A stretch of 64,000 nt of DNA. Origin: Paenibacillus lutrae (GTDB lineage: Bacteria; Bacillota; Bacilli; Paenibacillales; NBRC-103111). Both the position numbers and the translations under genes were made by a program. Shown in pieces: positions 9,689 to 16,630 of this stretch. The notes under the pieces were generated by a model that was given only the letters and a program-made list of their open reading frames with translations, did no database searches and was not told where the DNA came from. The stretch covers positions 497,059 through 561,058 of the forward strand of contig NZ_RHLK01000003.1 in NCBI RefSeq assembly GCF_009757775.1. The letters run 5' to 3'. The number at the start of each line of letters is the position of its first letter. Positions within the stretch are counted from its first letter, which is position 1.

Positions 9689-9725
9689 ATTGTATGAGGG
9701 CAGGTGCCTACACGTGCCTGTACTA
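9689..9725 (-). promoter_or_regulatory. Candidate sigma-E promoter of sigK with SpoIIID-like site
   Basis: The minus strand carries CATACAAT (9689-9696), an exact match to the sigma-E -10 consensus, about 60 bases before the sigK start. The -35 region matches the consensus poorly. TAGTACAGGC (9716-9725) fits the SpoIIID consensus WWRRACARNY at nine of ten positions. In B. subtilis sigK is transcribed by sigma-E polymerase with SpoIIID, so the arrangement makes sense. The site assignment is an inference. Confidence 0.5.
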
Positions 9726-9792
9726 AGGTAAGATGTTTGGTGAAAAGCACGCTTATCTTGTCCATGGTTATATTTCGATCTAATAGCACTAA

Positions 9793-9824
9793 GGACCTTC
9801 CAGTTTAATAATTGGAAGGTCCTT
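9793..9824. repeat. Inverted repeat between sigK and the lipoprotein pseudogene
   Basis: AAGGACCTTCCA and TGGAAGGTCCTT form a perfect 12-base stem around an eight-base loop, next to the end of the broken lipoprotein gene. No T-run follows on either strand, so it may be a weak terminator or an RNA-stabilising hairpin. Confidence 0.5.
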
Positions 9825-9834
9825 GGTCTGTTAA

Positions 9835-10409
9835 TTAATTTAAGAATCCGTGTACTTTTACTTGATTATTCGGCATTACATTATGAATAACTTTAGCAGC
9901 AAAGTCGAGGTCCTCGTAAATGGACAACACGTAATTACTCTTATTGTTTAACAGAGAGTTTGGGTCTTGAGACAAACCGGGCTTTAGTTTGCCCTTTAAA
10001 TCAACGTTGTGTATCTCATGACTACCTGACACCCGAGGCCCTTCAACAGCAGCAGTCTCAGATTCTACGAATAAATCAGATAATTCTTTCGGAAATTTAA
10101 GTTTAAAGTAATACTTATGTCCATCTTTTAATAGAAACTGAGCTGGAATATCGCCAAACTGATAACGAAGCGTATAGATAAGATCAGGGCTTCCTTCTTG
10201 GTGTGAGATGGTGAAATCATGTACGATAAACACATTTGATCAGGAAAATACGTGCCATCCAGAGTCTCAGGAGGAACAGATGCGGTGGGCGACGCGCTCG
10301 AACTAATGCTAGGTGTAACATGATTTACATGAGTACTTGCGGGTTTATCTTGACATCCGCCTAGAAGGAACACAAGCGACGAAACAATAAGTAAGCAATC
10401 TTTGTTCAT
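9835..10409 (-). pseudogene. Lipoprotein gene broken by a single-base frameshift
   Basis: The first part (from 10409) encodes a lipoprotein signal with LLGGC lipobox, then a Ser/Thr/Pro linker and DGTYFPDQ. The frame then shifts: the rest, FIVHDFTISHQEG onward to 9835, lies in another frame. Adding one A to the run in GATCAAATGTG restores DGTYFPDQNVFIVHDFTISH, so a one-base deletion near 10240 explains the split. The joined product would be a secreted lipoprotein of about 190 residues with no recognised domain. It could be a true pseudogene or an assembly error. Confidence 0.7.
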
Positions 10410-10630
10410 GGAATATTATATTAGTTCCTGTGCTTCGTAGTTGGGGGAAGACTCTGACCACATTTTTTTCATTAAAAGCAAACCTCCAATAATTTTATAC
10501 CGGATGAATTAATCAACCATTGTTTAAGGATAACCCTAACTTGAGGGGGAGCGAAATAGTAAAATAGTTCTAAAAAATAACATATTTCCATTCCTGGAAA
10601 CTCATCTTTTGTCGAACTAGTTTATTCTCA

Positions 10631-10700
10631 GAGCTATATCGTATATTGGAAAAATATGCTTCAATATGATTGTAAATATTTTATAGAATGGGGTCTTAAA
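10631..10700 (+). promoter_or_regulatory. Leader of the stalk-domain gene, repeated at 11381-11452
   Basis: The stretch from CTATATCGTATATTGGAAAA to AGAATGGGGTCTT directly before the start codon recurs about 750 bases downstream as CTATATCGTGTATAGGAAAA … AGAATGGGGTCTT. It presumably holds the promoter and the weak GGGG ribosome site of this gene. Confidence 0.5.
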
Positions 10701-11312
10701 ATGAAAATGAAAGTTATTTCTATGGTAGCAGTCTTAAGCATCTTTGCCGGGGTCATATCTGCCTCAAGCATCAATGGGAGTTACAAAGGACACTCCATCG
10801 TAAAGGTCAAAGTTAACGGTCATGATGTGAGCAGTGATGTTCCGGGAATAAACTTGGATGGCACTACAATGCTGCCTGTGAGGGCAGTGGCTGAGTCGCT
10901 GGGAGCTGAGGTGAAGTGGGATCCGGATGCTTATACCGCGGAAATAGCACCTTCACCCACTTTAAAAAGCATGGATGAGATAGCAAAACATTTGAAGACC
11001 CACAATATTCATTCTTTGGACTATCATACGGATGGATCTGGATACACACAATTCATTGCTATTTATGAGGGGCTATTCTTTATGGGGAACGAAGATAAAT
11101 ATAAGGAAGTAGTCAAGGAAATAGCGAAACATGCTATCACTCTGGGGACAACTGATTTTGTTTTCGCTGATATGATGGGTCAAACTATATCGGGAACTAC
11201 AGAAGATGCTCGTGCTTTTTTAAACGGAAAATTAATAGAGAGTCAATTTATGGACACGCTTATACAGGAATGGATGGAAGAAGAAGTAGAGAACGAGGAC
11301 TGGAATCCATAA
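10701..11312 (+). CDS. Secreted copper-amine-oxidase N-terminal ('stalk') domain protein
   Basis: A 203-residue protein with an N-terminal signal-like helix (MKMKVISMVAVLSIFAGVISASS). A stalk domain follows with its typical phrases: KVKVNGHDV, PGINLDGTTMLPVRAVAESLGAEVKWDPDAYTAEI. These domains are common on exported proteins of Paenibacillus and probably mediate surface binding. The last 120 residues are charged and of unknown fold, ending in an acidic tail (EEEVENEDWNP). The ATG at 10701 after TGGGGTCTTAAA is preferred to the ATG at 10656, which would spoil the signal peptide. A terminator follows directly. Confidence 0.75.
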   Translation: MKMKVISMVAVLSIFAGVISASSINGSYKGHSIVKVKVNGHDVSSDVPGINLDGTTMLPVRAVAESLGAEVKWDPDAYTAEIAPSPTLKSMDEIAKHLKTHNIHSLDYHTDGSGYTQFIAIYEGLFFMGNEDKYKEVVKEIAKHAITLGTTDFVFADMMGQTISGTTEDARAFLNGKLIESQFMDTLIQEWMEEEVENEDWNP

Positions 11313-11324
11313 ATAATACTAAGC

Positions 11325-11352
11325 AAAAAGCCCTCATCCAGAGGGCTTTTTG
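11325..11352 (+). terminator. Terminator after the stalk-domain gene
   Basis: AAAAGCCCTC pairs with GAGGGCTTTT around a four-base loop, ending in a T-run on the plus strand. Confidence 0.85.
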
Positions 11353-11380
11353 ACTTAAACAACAATTCGATACAATAGCC

Positions 11381-11452
11381 CTATATCGTGTATAGGAAAA
11401 TGTGATTAAACGGGATGTAAGTATATGTAGAATGGGGTCTTGAGTTGAAAAT
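11381..11452 (+). repeat. Decayed second copy of the stalk-gene leader
   Basis: The copy ends in AGAATGGGGTCTTGAGTTGAAAATA, where the original has ATGGGGTCTTAAAATGAAAATG. After a few codons no open frame continues. It looks like the 5' remnant of a tandem paralogue that has been lost. Confidence 0.5.
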
Positions 11453-11525
11453 AAACCTATTTATCCAATACTTCCCAAGGTTGTCATGAATACAATTAAT
11501 TTGCCCATACCACACCTCCATATTA

Positions 11526-12194
11526 CTAACAAAACTTAAATAAGTTACTTTGATTCGGTCTCATTCTGAAATCAATAAATTGTTTCATTGAATCAATTTG
11601 AAAATAAATGTTTTGATTAAACAGATTATTAAAGGGCTCGCCGACCTTACTACCGAATGAGTGGCCCGGATATACACGTACATGTGGAGCGATAATGGAT
11701 TTTAGTCTTTGAATGCTTTTGAACATATCCTCAGCTGAACCGCCTTGGGAACTGCAACTGCCGCAGCCTTCGATAAATACGGTATCCCCTGTAAAAATAC
11801 TTTCAGAGAGCAAAAAGCACATACTGCCTGAGGAATGCCCCGGGGTATGCAGACATGTCACGGTGATTCCTTCGAAAGATAACACTTCATAATCGTTAAC
11901 GCCCTTCAAATTATTGCACTTGAATCCATAGTCCTCTATCTCTTTGACTGAAATAAATACGTCACAATGATAGATCGCTGTCAGCTGCGCAACCAGATTT
12001 ACATGATCATAGTGGGAGTGCGTCAGCAAAATACCCTTTAAATCGGCTTGCAATTCATTTAGCTTATTTACAATTGTGCCTAACTCCCAAGAGGGGTCAA
12101 CTAGTAAAGAGGCACGACTCCTTGGATCGAAAATAATATAGCTATAATTAATGAATGGCTGTGAAACTGTCCGCAGTGGGAACACTTCATTCAT
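11526..12194 (-). CDS. MBL-fold metallo-hydrolase (PksB/BaeB-like, glyoxalase II type)
   Basis: A 222-residue metallo-beta-lactamase-fold hydrolase. The metal motif THSHYDH is near residue 65, the next His is in LHTPGHSSGS, the bridging Asp is in FTGDTVF and the last His in VYPGHSFGSK, so both zinc sites look complete. The start (NEVFPLRTVSQPFINYSYIIFD) and WELGTIVNKL match the thioester hydrolases found in trans-AT polyketide clusters (PksB/BaeB). No PKS genes are seen here, so it may be a stray relative. GGGAGG lies about 10 bases before the ATG at 12194; the longer frame to 12299 runs into a terminator and is unlikely. Confidence 0.8.
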   Translation of the reverse strand: MNEVFPLRTVSQPFINYSYIIFDPRSRASLLVDPSWELGTIVNKLNELQADLKGILLTHSHYDHVNLVAQLTAIYHCDVFISVKEIEDYGFKCNNLKGVNDYEVLSFEGITVTCLHTPGHSSGSMCFLLSESIFTGDTVFIEGCGSCSSQGGSAEDMFKSIQRLKSIIAPHVRVYPGHSFGSKVGEPFNNLFNQNIYFQIDSMKQFIDFRMRPNQSNLFKFC

Positions 12195-12272
12195 AAGTAT
12201 AATTCCTCCCGAGTAGTAACATAGCCTTCCGGCAACCGTGACAGATGGGTCAATGTTTTGCCCGTGCTTCGT

Positions 12273-12329
12273 AACATAAAAAAACTCCCGCTGAATCAAT
12301 CACAGACGGAGCTTCAAACCGGGAGTTTG
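12273..12329 (-). terminator. Terminator of the lost cysK gene
   Basis: On the minus strand AAACTCCCG pairs with CGGGAGTTT across a 29-base loop, followed by a T-run. It sits just past the stop of the cysK fragment and still looks functional. Confidence 0.65.
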
Positions 12330-12334
12330 ACTTC

Positions 12335-12503
12335 TTAATCAATCAAACTATTATCCTCAAAGATATCTGTAGACAAATATCTTTCGCCCGTATCTGCAAG
12401 TACAACGATAATATTCTTTCCTTTGTTTTGCGGGAATTTTGCGAGTTGAGTTGCTGCATATACAGTAGTACCTGAAGAAATGCCAACCAGCAGCCCTTCA
12501 CCA
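12335..12503 (-). pseudogene. cysK: Truncated cysteine synthase (3' fragment of cysK)
   Basis: One minus-strand frame reads [20 protein letters not shown] and continues through [13 protein letters not shown] to a TAA at 12335. This is the C-terminal end of O-acetylserine sulfhydrylase, including the GISSG phosphate loop of the PLP site. Everything before it is missing: the sequence upstream of about 12503 is unrelated. The break marks the left edge of the AT-rich cassette island. The fragment cannot be active, since the PLP lysine lies in the lost part. Confidence 0.85.
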
Positions 12504-12613
12504 AGAACCCAGCATGATGCGTAGATGCCATGTTATTCACTGTTACTGCCCTCAGTTTGCTACTTCTAATTTGTTATTTAGCTAGTATGTTTATATTAAA
12601 CGATTCCGTTAAA

Positions 12614-13189
12614 CTATTTAAATATTTCTAGATACCACCACAAAATCTCATAATGTCCAACAAGTTTGTCGGAAATTTCTTCGATATTTCGGATCGCAGG
12701 ATCTACGCCATATTTATTTACACTTTCATCGAGAACAAACGAACCGTCTAAAGGTATTTCAAACCTGAATTTATGTAAGGCCACGATATACTCTTGTGGT
12801 GTCTGTTTGTCGGGGGATAGCTTTTCAGCGTCATGAGATTCTATCGGCTTATATAATGAGAACAATTTTATTTCATCATTATGCTTGACTGCTGAGATGC
12901 TATGTCCAATCTGCTTATAAACCGATGGACTGTTTTCTTGTGGATGGAATGTAATCGTATTTGATGCGGTTATGACTATGATAAGAGTCCATATAATAAC
13001 AAACTGTGGAAGTTCCATCTTCCTGGACAAAAAAATACCTAAAGCAATAATAGCTGAATTAACCACAATCGTCATAGGTATGGCAATTATTCGACCGAGC
13101 CCTGTATAAGGAAACAACTGCACCATTAAAATGATCATGGTAACCGAAATCAATAAAGTCGCCAAACCGCATACTACCGCTCTCTTCAA
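12614..13189 (-). CDS. Hypothetical membrane protein, TTG start
   Basis: A 191-residue protein not recognised as any family. The first 90 residues hold three hydrophobic segments (LATLLISVTMIILMVQLF, MTIVVNSAIIALGIFL, FVIIWTLIIVITASNTI); the remaining 100 are polar and probably outside the membrane. The start is TTG with GGGGGTG 5 bases upstream, and its TTG shares bases with the TGA of the 36-codon frame just before it, so the two are translationally coupled. It is the last gene of a three-gene unit in the cassette island, and is AT-rich like its neighbours. Confidence 0.6.
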   Translation of the reverse strand: MKRAVVCGLATLLISVTMIILMVQLFPYTGLGRIIAIPMTIVVNSAIIALGIFLSRKMELPQFVIIWTLIIVITASNTITFHPQENSPSVYKQIGHSISAVKHNDEIKLFSLYKPIESHDAEKLSPDKQTPQEYIVALHKFRFEIPLDGSFVLDESVNKYGVDPAIRNIEEISDKLVGHYEILWWYLEIFK

Positions 13190-13296
13190 GGCGTCACCCC
13201 CATTTGAGAATCATTGTTTTTACTGTCACGAATTATAAAGTCGACGGAATAATCTTTAACCCTGTTTGAAACCGATTGCTTTATGTCCATCACCAT
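13186..13296 (-). CDS. Small 36-codon protein coupled to the membrane protein
   Basis: The frame reads MVMDIKQSVSNRV through KDYSVDFIIRDSKNNDSQM and ends GVTP. GGAGG lies 9 bases before the second possible ATG (13290) and 3 bases before the first. The stop TGA overlaps the TTG start of the following gene, and the frame starts 14 bases after the stop of the gene before. Tight packing on both sides supports real translation, although the peptide may serve mainly to couple its neighbours. No homologue is recognised. Confidence 0.45.
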   Translation of the reverse strand: MVMDIKQSVSNRVKDYSVDFIIRDSKNNDSQMGVTP

Positions 13297-13310
13297 GTTC
13301 CTCCATCACA

Positions 13311-13889
13311 TTATCTTCCGAAATACTTTATTGATCCTGTATTATCTACTCCTCGGAATACAAATCCACCTACTTCATCTATCGCCATCTCCTGGAAAGT
13401 ACCCGCGTAACCATTTACGACATCTAGCTCTATAAATACTTTTGAATTTTCTTTTATTTCATTTAAATCAACAGATGCTTTTTCTTCAAACTGCTCATTT
13501 GTTATGATCACTTTCATAATTTTGGGATCCGAAACTTCAACTGCTAGTATTGTGTCATATCTCTTATTTGAATTTAGATTTGCAGACCAAGTCCTCAAGA
13601 TGGATTCATCTTCCGGATACATTGGACCTAAAACTGAAACATTAGTCACACGAAAAAGTATTTTCCATTTTGATTTTATTAATTTTGCATAAGTCCCTTG
13701 CGGTCCCTTCAAGATAACTACTTTATTATTTTTGAAGTTCTGCTCAAATACGATATCTCCATTGTATTGTGGGAACGAATCTTTAAGTGCCCCTTCCTGA
13801 CTAAATGAGTATTCTGATATATGTAGCAGATACAAACCAAAAACAAGAAGACCGACTATAAGTATTATTCTTCTTTTATATTTTTTCAT
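13311..13889 (-). CDS. Hypothetical membrane-anchored protein
   Basis: A 192-residue protein with a basic start and one hydrophobic helix (RIILIVGLLVFGLYLL), then about 165 polar residues rich in beta-strand-like stretches (GDIVFEQNFKNNKVVILKGPQGTYAKL). It probably is anchored with its C-terminal domain outside. No family recognised. AAGGAG lies 5 bases before the ATG. It is the first gene after palindromic element A, whose outer box ends about 35 bases upstream, and it is followed by the small frame and the TTG-start membrane protein. Confidence 0.65.
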   Translation of the reverse strand: MKKYKRRIILIVGLLVFGLYLLHISEYSFSQEGALKDSFPQYNGDIVFEQNFKNNKVVILKGPQGTYAKLIKSKWKILFRVTNVSVLGPMYPEDESILRTWSANLNSNKRYDTILAVEVSDPKIMKVIITNEQFEEKASVDLNEIKENSKVFIELDVVNGYAGTFQEMAIDEVGGFVFRGVDNTGSIKYFGR

Positions 13890-13926
13890 TATTTCTCCTT
13901 ATTTGTGTCCTTACAGGGATTTCTTA

Positions 13927-14063
13927 TAATGTTCCCGTATTCACGACGCCGAGAGGCTTAAGGTCACATAATAACCGGTTGCACAAAGCGCAGTTAGCCT
14001 GGCAGGTCCTCCAAATGGATCCCGCTTCCCTAAGGACGTAAGCACGATGTGAATGCGGTGTTA
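13927..14063 (-). repeat. attC-like palindromic element A
   Basis: On the plus strand it begins TAAT-N9-TTCAC (13927-13944) and ends GTGAA-N6-GTTA (14049-14063). The ends are inverted copies of each other, and the interior contains GGCTTAAGGTC as in element C. Read in the gene direction (minus) it is TAAC-N6-TTCAC … GTGAA-N9-ATTA. It lies between a pseudogene and the three-gene unit, which starts about 37 bases after it. Confidence 0.6.
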
Positions 14064-14087
14064 CCCGAAGCCATCTACATCAACTTA

Positions 14088-14509
14088 TTACATATAACTA
14101 ATGGTTGTTATATAAGTTGCAAAATGATAGTCAGTTGCATCTGCTCTGGATACCCTTATAACAAATGGTATAGAAATTCCCTCTGGAATACGAATCACAT
14201 TTGAACCAACTCGAAAAATATGATGGACTTCATCTTAACTCCGGAAGTTTAATACTTGAACATTATTTGCAGAGCCTTTTCCTATATTTTTTATACCAAA
14301 GAAGACTAGTTTAGGCTCGCCCAAAAATCGTCTGCAACGGGATATTCAAAATTACATGCAAACAGATTATCATCATTTACAAACTCCTTGATTCTGTTAG
14401 GAATAAATAAGGGTCAAACTGATGTTCTTCTAGTGATAATATGATGACAGAGTGTAATTATAGAAACAATAAATGCAAGAAATGAGATTCCTGTTGTAAT
14501 GACTGTCAT
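14088..14509 (-). pseudogene. Decayed hypothetical membrane-anchored protein gene
   Basis: The minus strand starts MTVITTGISFLAFIVSIITL after an ATG at 14509, soon meets a stop, continues with IKEFVNDDNLFACNFEYPVADDF, then shifts frame to PKLVFFGIKNIGKGSANNVQ and again to EVHHIFRVGSNVIRIPEGIS, ending ATYITTISYM with a TAA at 14088. The pieces read as one former protein of about 140 residues with an N-terminal membrane helix, now broken by at least one stop and two frame changes. It lies exactly between elements B and A, as a cassette gene would. Confidence 0.6.
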
Positions 14510-14549
14510 TTTGATTGTCCTATTATTTTTAAATTTAGATGATTTCAAA

Positions 14550-14833
14550 TAACGTTTCCGTGTTCACGACGCCTCACCACCTTAAGGCCCGTTAGGGGCG
14601 GCCGCGATGCAGTTAGATGGTGTACAATTTGGCGCAGTGTCCATCCTCCTTCGCGGAATACTTCTTCAGATAAGTCTTTAACAGCTTCCTTCGGTTTGAT
14701 GGGAAATACATCTATCTCAGTGATCCAAATATCTTGTTGAGAGTAAGAAATGTCTTCGCCTGATTCACTCTCTCGTAGTGTGCCTAGGGCTGACCAAGGG
14801 AGCTTCAGTTCCCGTTATGTGAATGCTGTGTTA
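14550..14833 (-). repeat. attC-like palindromic element B (split, with a gene fragment inside)
   Basis: The plus strand begins TAAC-N9-TTCAC (14550-14567) followed by GACGCC and CTTAAGG, and ends GTGAA-N6-GTTA (14819-14833). It is about twice as long as A, C and D because a gene fragment lies in the middle (14609-14769). It may be one interrupted element or the outer halves of two. Its end lies about 40 bases past the stop of the preceding cassette gene. Confidence 0.5.
14609..14769 (-). pseudogene. Fragment resembling a DinB/YfiT-type metal-dependent hydrolase
   Basis: One frame of the minus strand reads ESGEDISYSQQDIWITEIDV, then FPIKPKEAVKDLSEEVFREGG and WTLRQIVHHLTA. The phrase GGWTLRQIVHHLTA matches the helix of YfiT/DinB-fold proteins that holds the first metal-binding His. 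Both ends are missing and run into element B sequence. It is a remnant, presumably of a former cassette. Confidence 0.5.
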
Positions 14834-14873
14834 TATGGTGGGGATGCCTTCTTAAAATAACCCTTAAACACTT

Positions 14874-15704
14874 TTATTTAAATTTTAATTGCATCCAATC
14901 GTTTAACAAATTGATCCTACTTATATTATTTATGTCATTATATTCTTCTTTACTTAGTGTCCTCGATAATTTCTTTCTAATAAAGAGATATTCCTTGATA
15001 ATCGATGATAAAAACAAGACTCCAATCTCAACTGATATAAATGCTAATCCGATATTATCCAAATGATCCCTAAAATATCTACCGGAATAATTATTCAATC
15101 CGAAGGGATAAGAATGAACTGAATTAGATAATAAATTGTAAATACCAGATTCCTGAACCTTATTAATTGGAGTAATATCTTTTGCTATCCTATTAAAGAA
15201 AAATGCATGCTTTCCTCTAATTATTTCCTTCCTTAGTCCCTCTGATAAAGTATTAAATACTCTACTTTCAATTAGGTATGACTTAATTATTGAGTGAGAA
15301 AAGTCTGCATCAAATATTCCTTCTATTTGTGTTATTCCAAGTCGTTCAATTATTTTATTCCGGGTTATTGAATTATGATAACTAGCTAGATACATTCTAA
15401 AATCCAACTCATCTTCAGTTATATTTCTTTCACAAAAATAATTGAAAACGTGGTGAACCTCGATCAGATTTCTCGCTAAGCTTGCAATCGAACTTACATC
15501 GAGATACTTGTAATCCTCATCATTAGTTGGTATTAATCTTGAAATACTTATAGCATTCAGCAAAGATTTCTCAAAAATTAATTGAGCATAATACGTTCTC
15601 AAAGAAGTTGTCGACCTTACTATTCTTTGGTTTATTTTTGACATTTTCTTTGCAACTTCTATTAATTTAAGAAATTCATTGGTTCGGAAATTCATTTCTT
15701 TCAT
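14874..15704 (-). CDS. Hypothetical cassette protein, 276 residues
   Basis: Not recognised. The protein is mostly helical and hydrophilic (NEFLKLIEVAKKMSKINQRI, SISRLIPTNDEDY, LIEVHHVFNYFCERNITEDE). It has one hydrophobic stretch near the C-terminus (LAFISVEIGVLFLSSIIKEYLF). The general look is that of AT-rich accessory genes found in genomic islands. The open frame extends to 15887, but those first 61 codons are palindromic element C; the ATG at 15704 has GAAAGGG about 9 bases upstream and starts only 20 bases after the GTTAGAT box of element C. Elements C and B flank it, giving a complete cassette-like unit. Confidence 0.6.
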   Translation of the reverse strand: MKEMNFRTNEFLKLIEVAKKMSKINQRIVRSTTSLRTYYAQLIFEKSLLNAISISRLIPTNDEDYKYLDVSSIASLARNLIEVHHVFNYFCERNITEDELDFRMYLASYHNSITRNKIIERLGITQIEGIFDADFSHSIIKSYLIESRVFNTLSEGLRKEIIRGKHAFFFNRIAKDITPINKVQESGIYNLLSNSVHSYPFGLNNYSGRYFRDHLDNIGLAFISVEIGVLFLSSIIKEYLFIRKKLSRTLSKEEYNDINNISRINLLNDWMQLKFK

Positions 15705-15722
15705 AGTTGCATCCCTTTCATC

Positions 15723-15873
15723 TAACTTCCCGTATTCACTCGCCTCGAAGCTTAAGGTCGAAAAGCGATCGAGTCTACTAGACTTAGCCTCGAGGTATAT
15801 CCGCCTAAATCGACTTCCTCGAAATCCTTCTGCCGGACCGAGGTCGTATGCCCGATGCGTGAATATATTGTTA
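15723..15873 (-). repeat. attC-like palindromic element C
   Basis: The plus strand begins TAAC-N8-TTCAC (15723-15739), then CTCGAAGCTTAAGGTCG, and ends GTGAA-N6-GTTA (15859-15873). In the gene direction the last box reads GTTAGAT, which also fits the integron core-site consensus GTTRRRY. The interior holds self-complementary CCTCGA/TCGAGG stretches. It lies between the Mrr-like pseudogene and the 276-residue gene. Confidence 0.65.
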
Positions 15874-15974
15874 TGTGAAGTATCCATTTTATGAAAAAAG
15901 TACTTCTCTTGATTTCGAACATAGCGTTGTTTGTTTAAAGACAGAATTCTTCTTAATTCGTCATCGTCGTAATA

Positions 15975-16544
15975 TTATTTCGATATCTTCTTTTTAATTT
16001 CTAACACCATAGTTTTCGAGGGATATATTTTTTTATCAGGAAAATCATTTAGGTCACATTGGTAGGCGTAAAATTTAGGAGACTGTTTAATAAATTCTAG
16101 GAGTATAGGATCTGTTTGGAGATTACTAGAGGCTTGAGCATGCATAACATACTTATCGAATATTTGTAATAAAGCAATTCCATGCTGTCTTGCATATTCT
16201 GTTGCTCCACTTTGAAAACCTGATGTAGAAATTAATATCCCTTTGTGTGCACCTAAACTTCGTACCTTATCGGCTAAAACTACTATTTTCTCACGTTCTA
16301 CTGGTCTCGTATAACGCTTGCACTCAACAATAACTTTAAAGCCTACAGATAGTGCCACAAATTCAGCAATTATATCAAGTTGGTACTCTCCATCACTGGT
16401 CTGAACTTTTTAGTTATGAAGTATGGAGAAATCCTTAAGTAACTCGGTTTCCGCGTACGCCTTCAATATTTCCAAACAGTACTTTTCAAATTCTGTAGCA
16501 GTGATACTAGCGACAAACTCACGATATGGATTGATTGTTTCCAC
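15975..16544 (-). pseudogene. Mrr-like restriction endonuclease gene with in-frame stop
   Basis: From a GTG at 16544 the frame reads VETINPYREFVASITATEFE … LKDFSILHN, then a TAA at about 16410, then continues in the same frame with KVQTSDGEYQLDIIAEFVAL, VIVECKRYTRPVEREKI, GILISTSGFQSGATEYARQH to a TAA at 15975. The D…(I/V)ECK core and the SGFQSGATEYA phrase are those of the Mrr_cat (PD-(D/E)XK) nuclease domain, used by type IV restriction enzymes against modified DNA. The stop separates the N-terminal 45 residues from the nuclease core, which could be expressed alone from a GTG at 16358. No ribosome site supports that. Confidence 0.75.
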
Positions 16545-16630
16545 CTCACGTTCGATTTCCTAGAACTTATTAATTTTACTTTTGCTGTATCGTATTTCAG
16601 GTTTATATTAGTACATGATAGAATTTCACC

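Noticed and set aside
9793-9824. Classical intrinsic terminator
   Set aside because: The 12-base stem is perfect but no T-run follows on either strand, so I list it only as an inverted repeat.
12195-12299. N-terminal extension of the MBL hydrolase
   Set aside because: It runs into the terminator of the cysK remnant and lacks a ribosome site; the family start fits the ATG at 12194.
12343-12540. 65-codon minus-strand frame over the cysK remnant
   Set aside because: It is out of frame with the recognisable CysK sequence, which ends at 12335.
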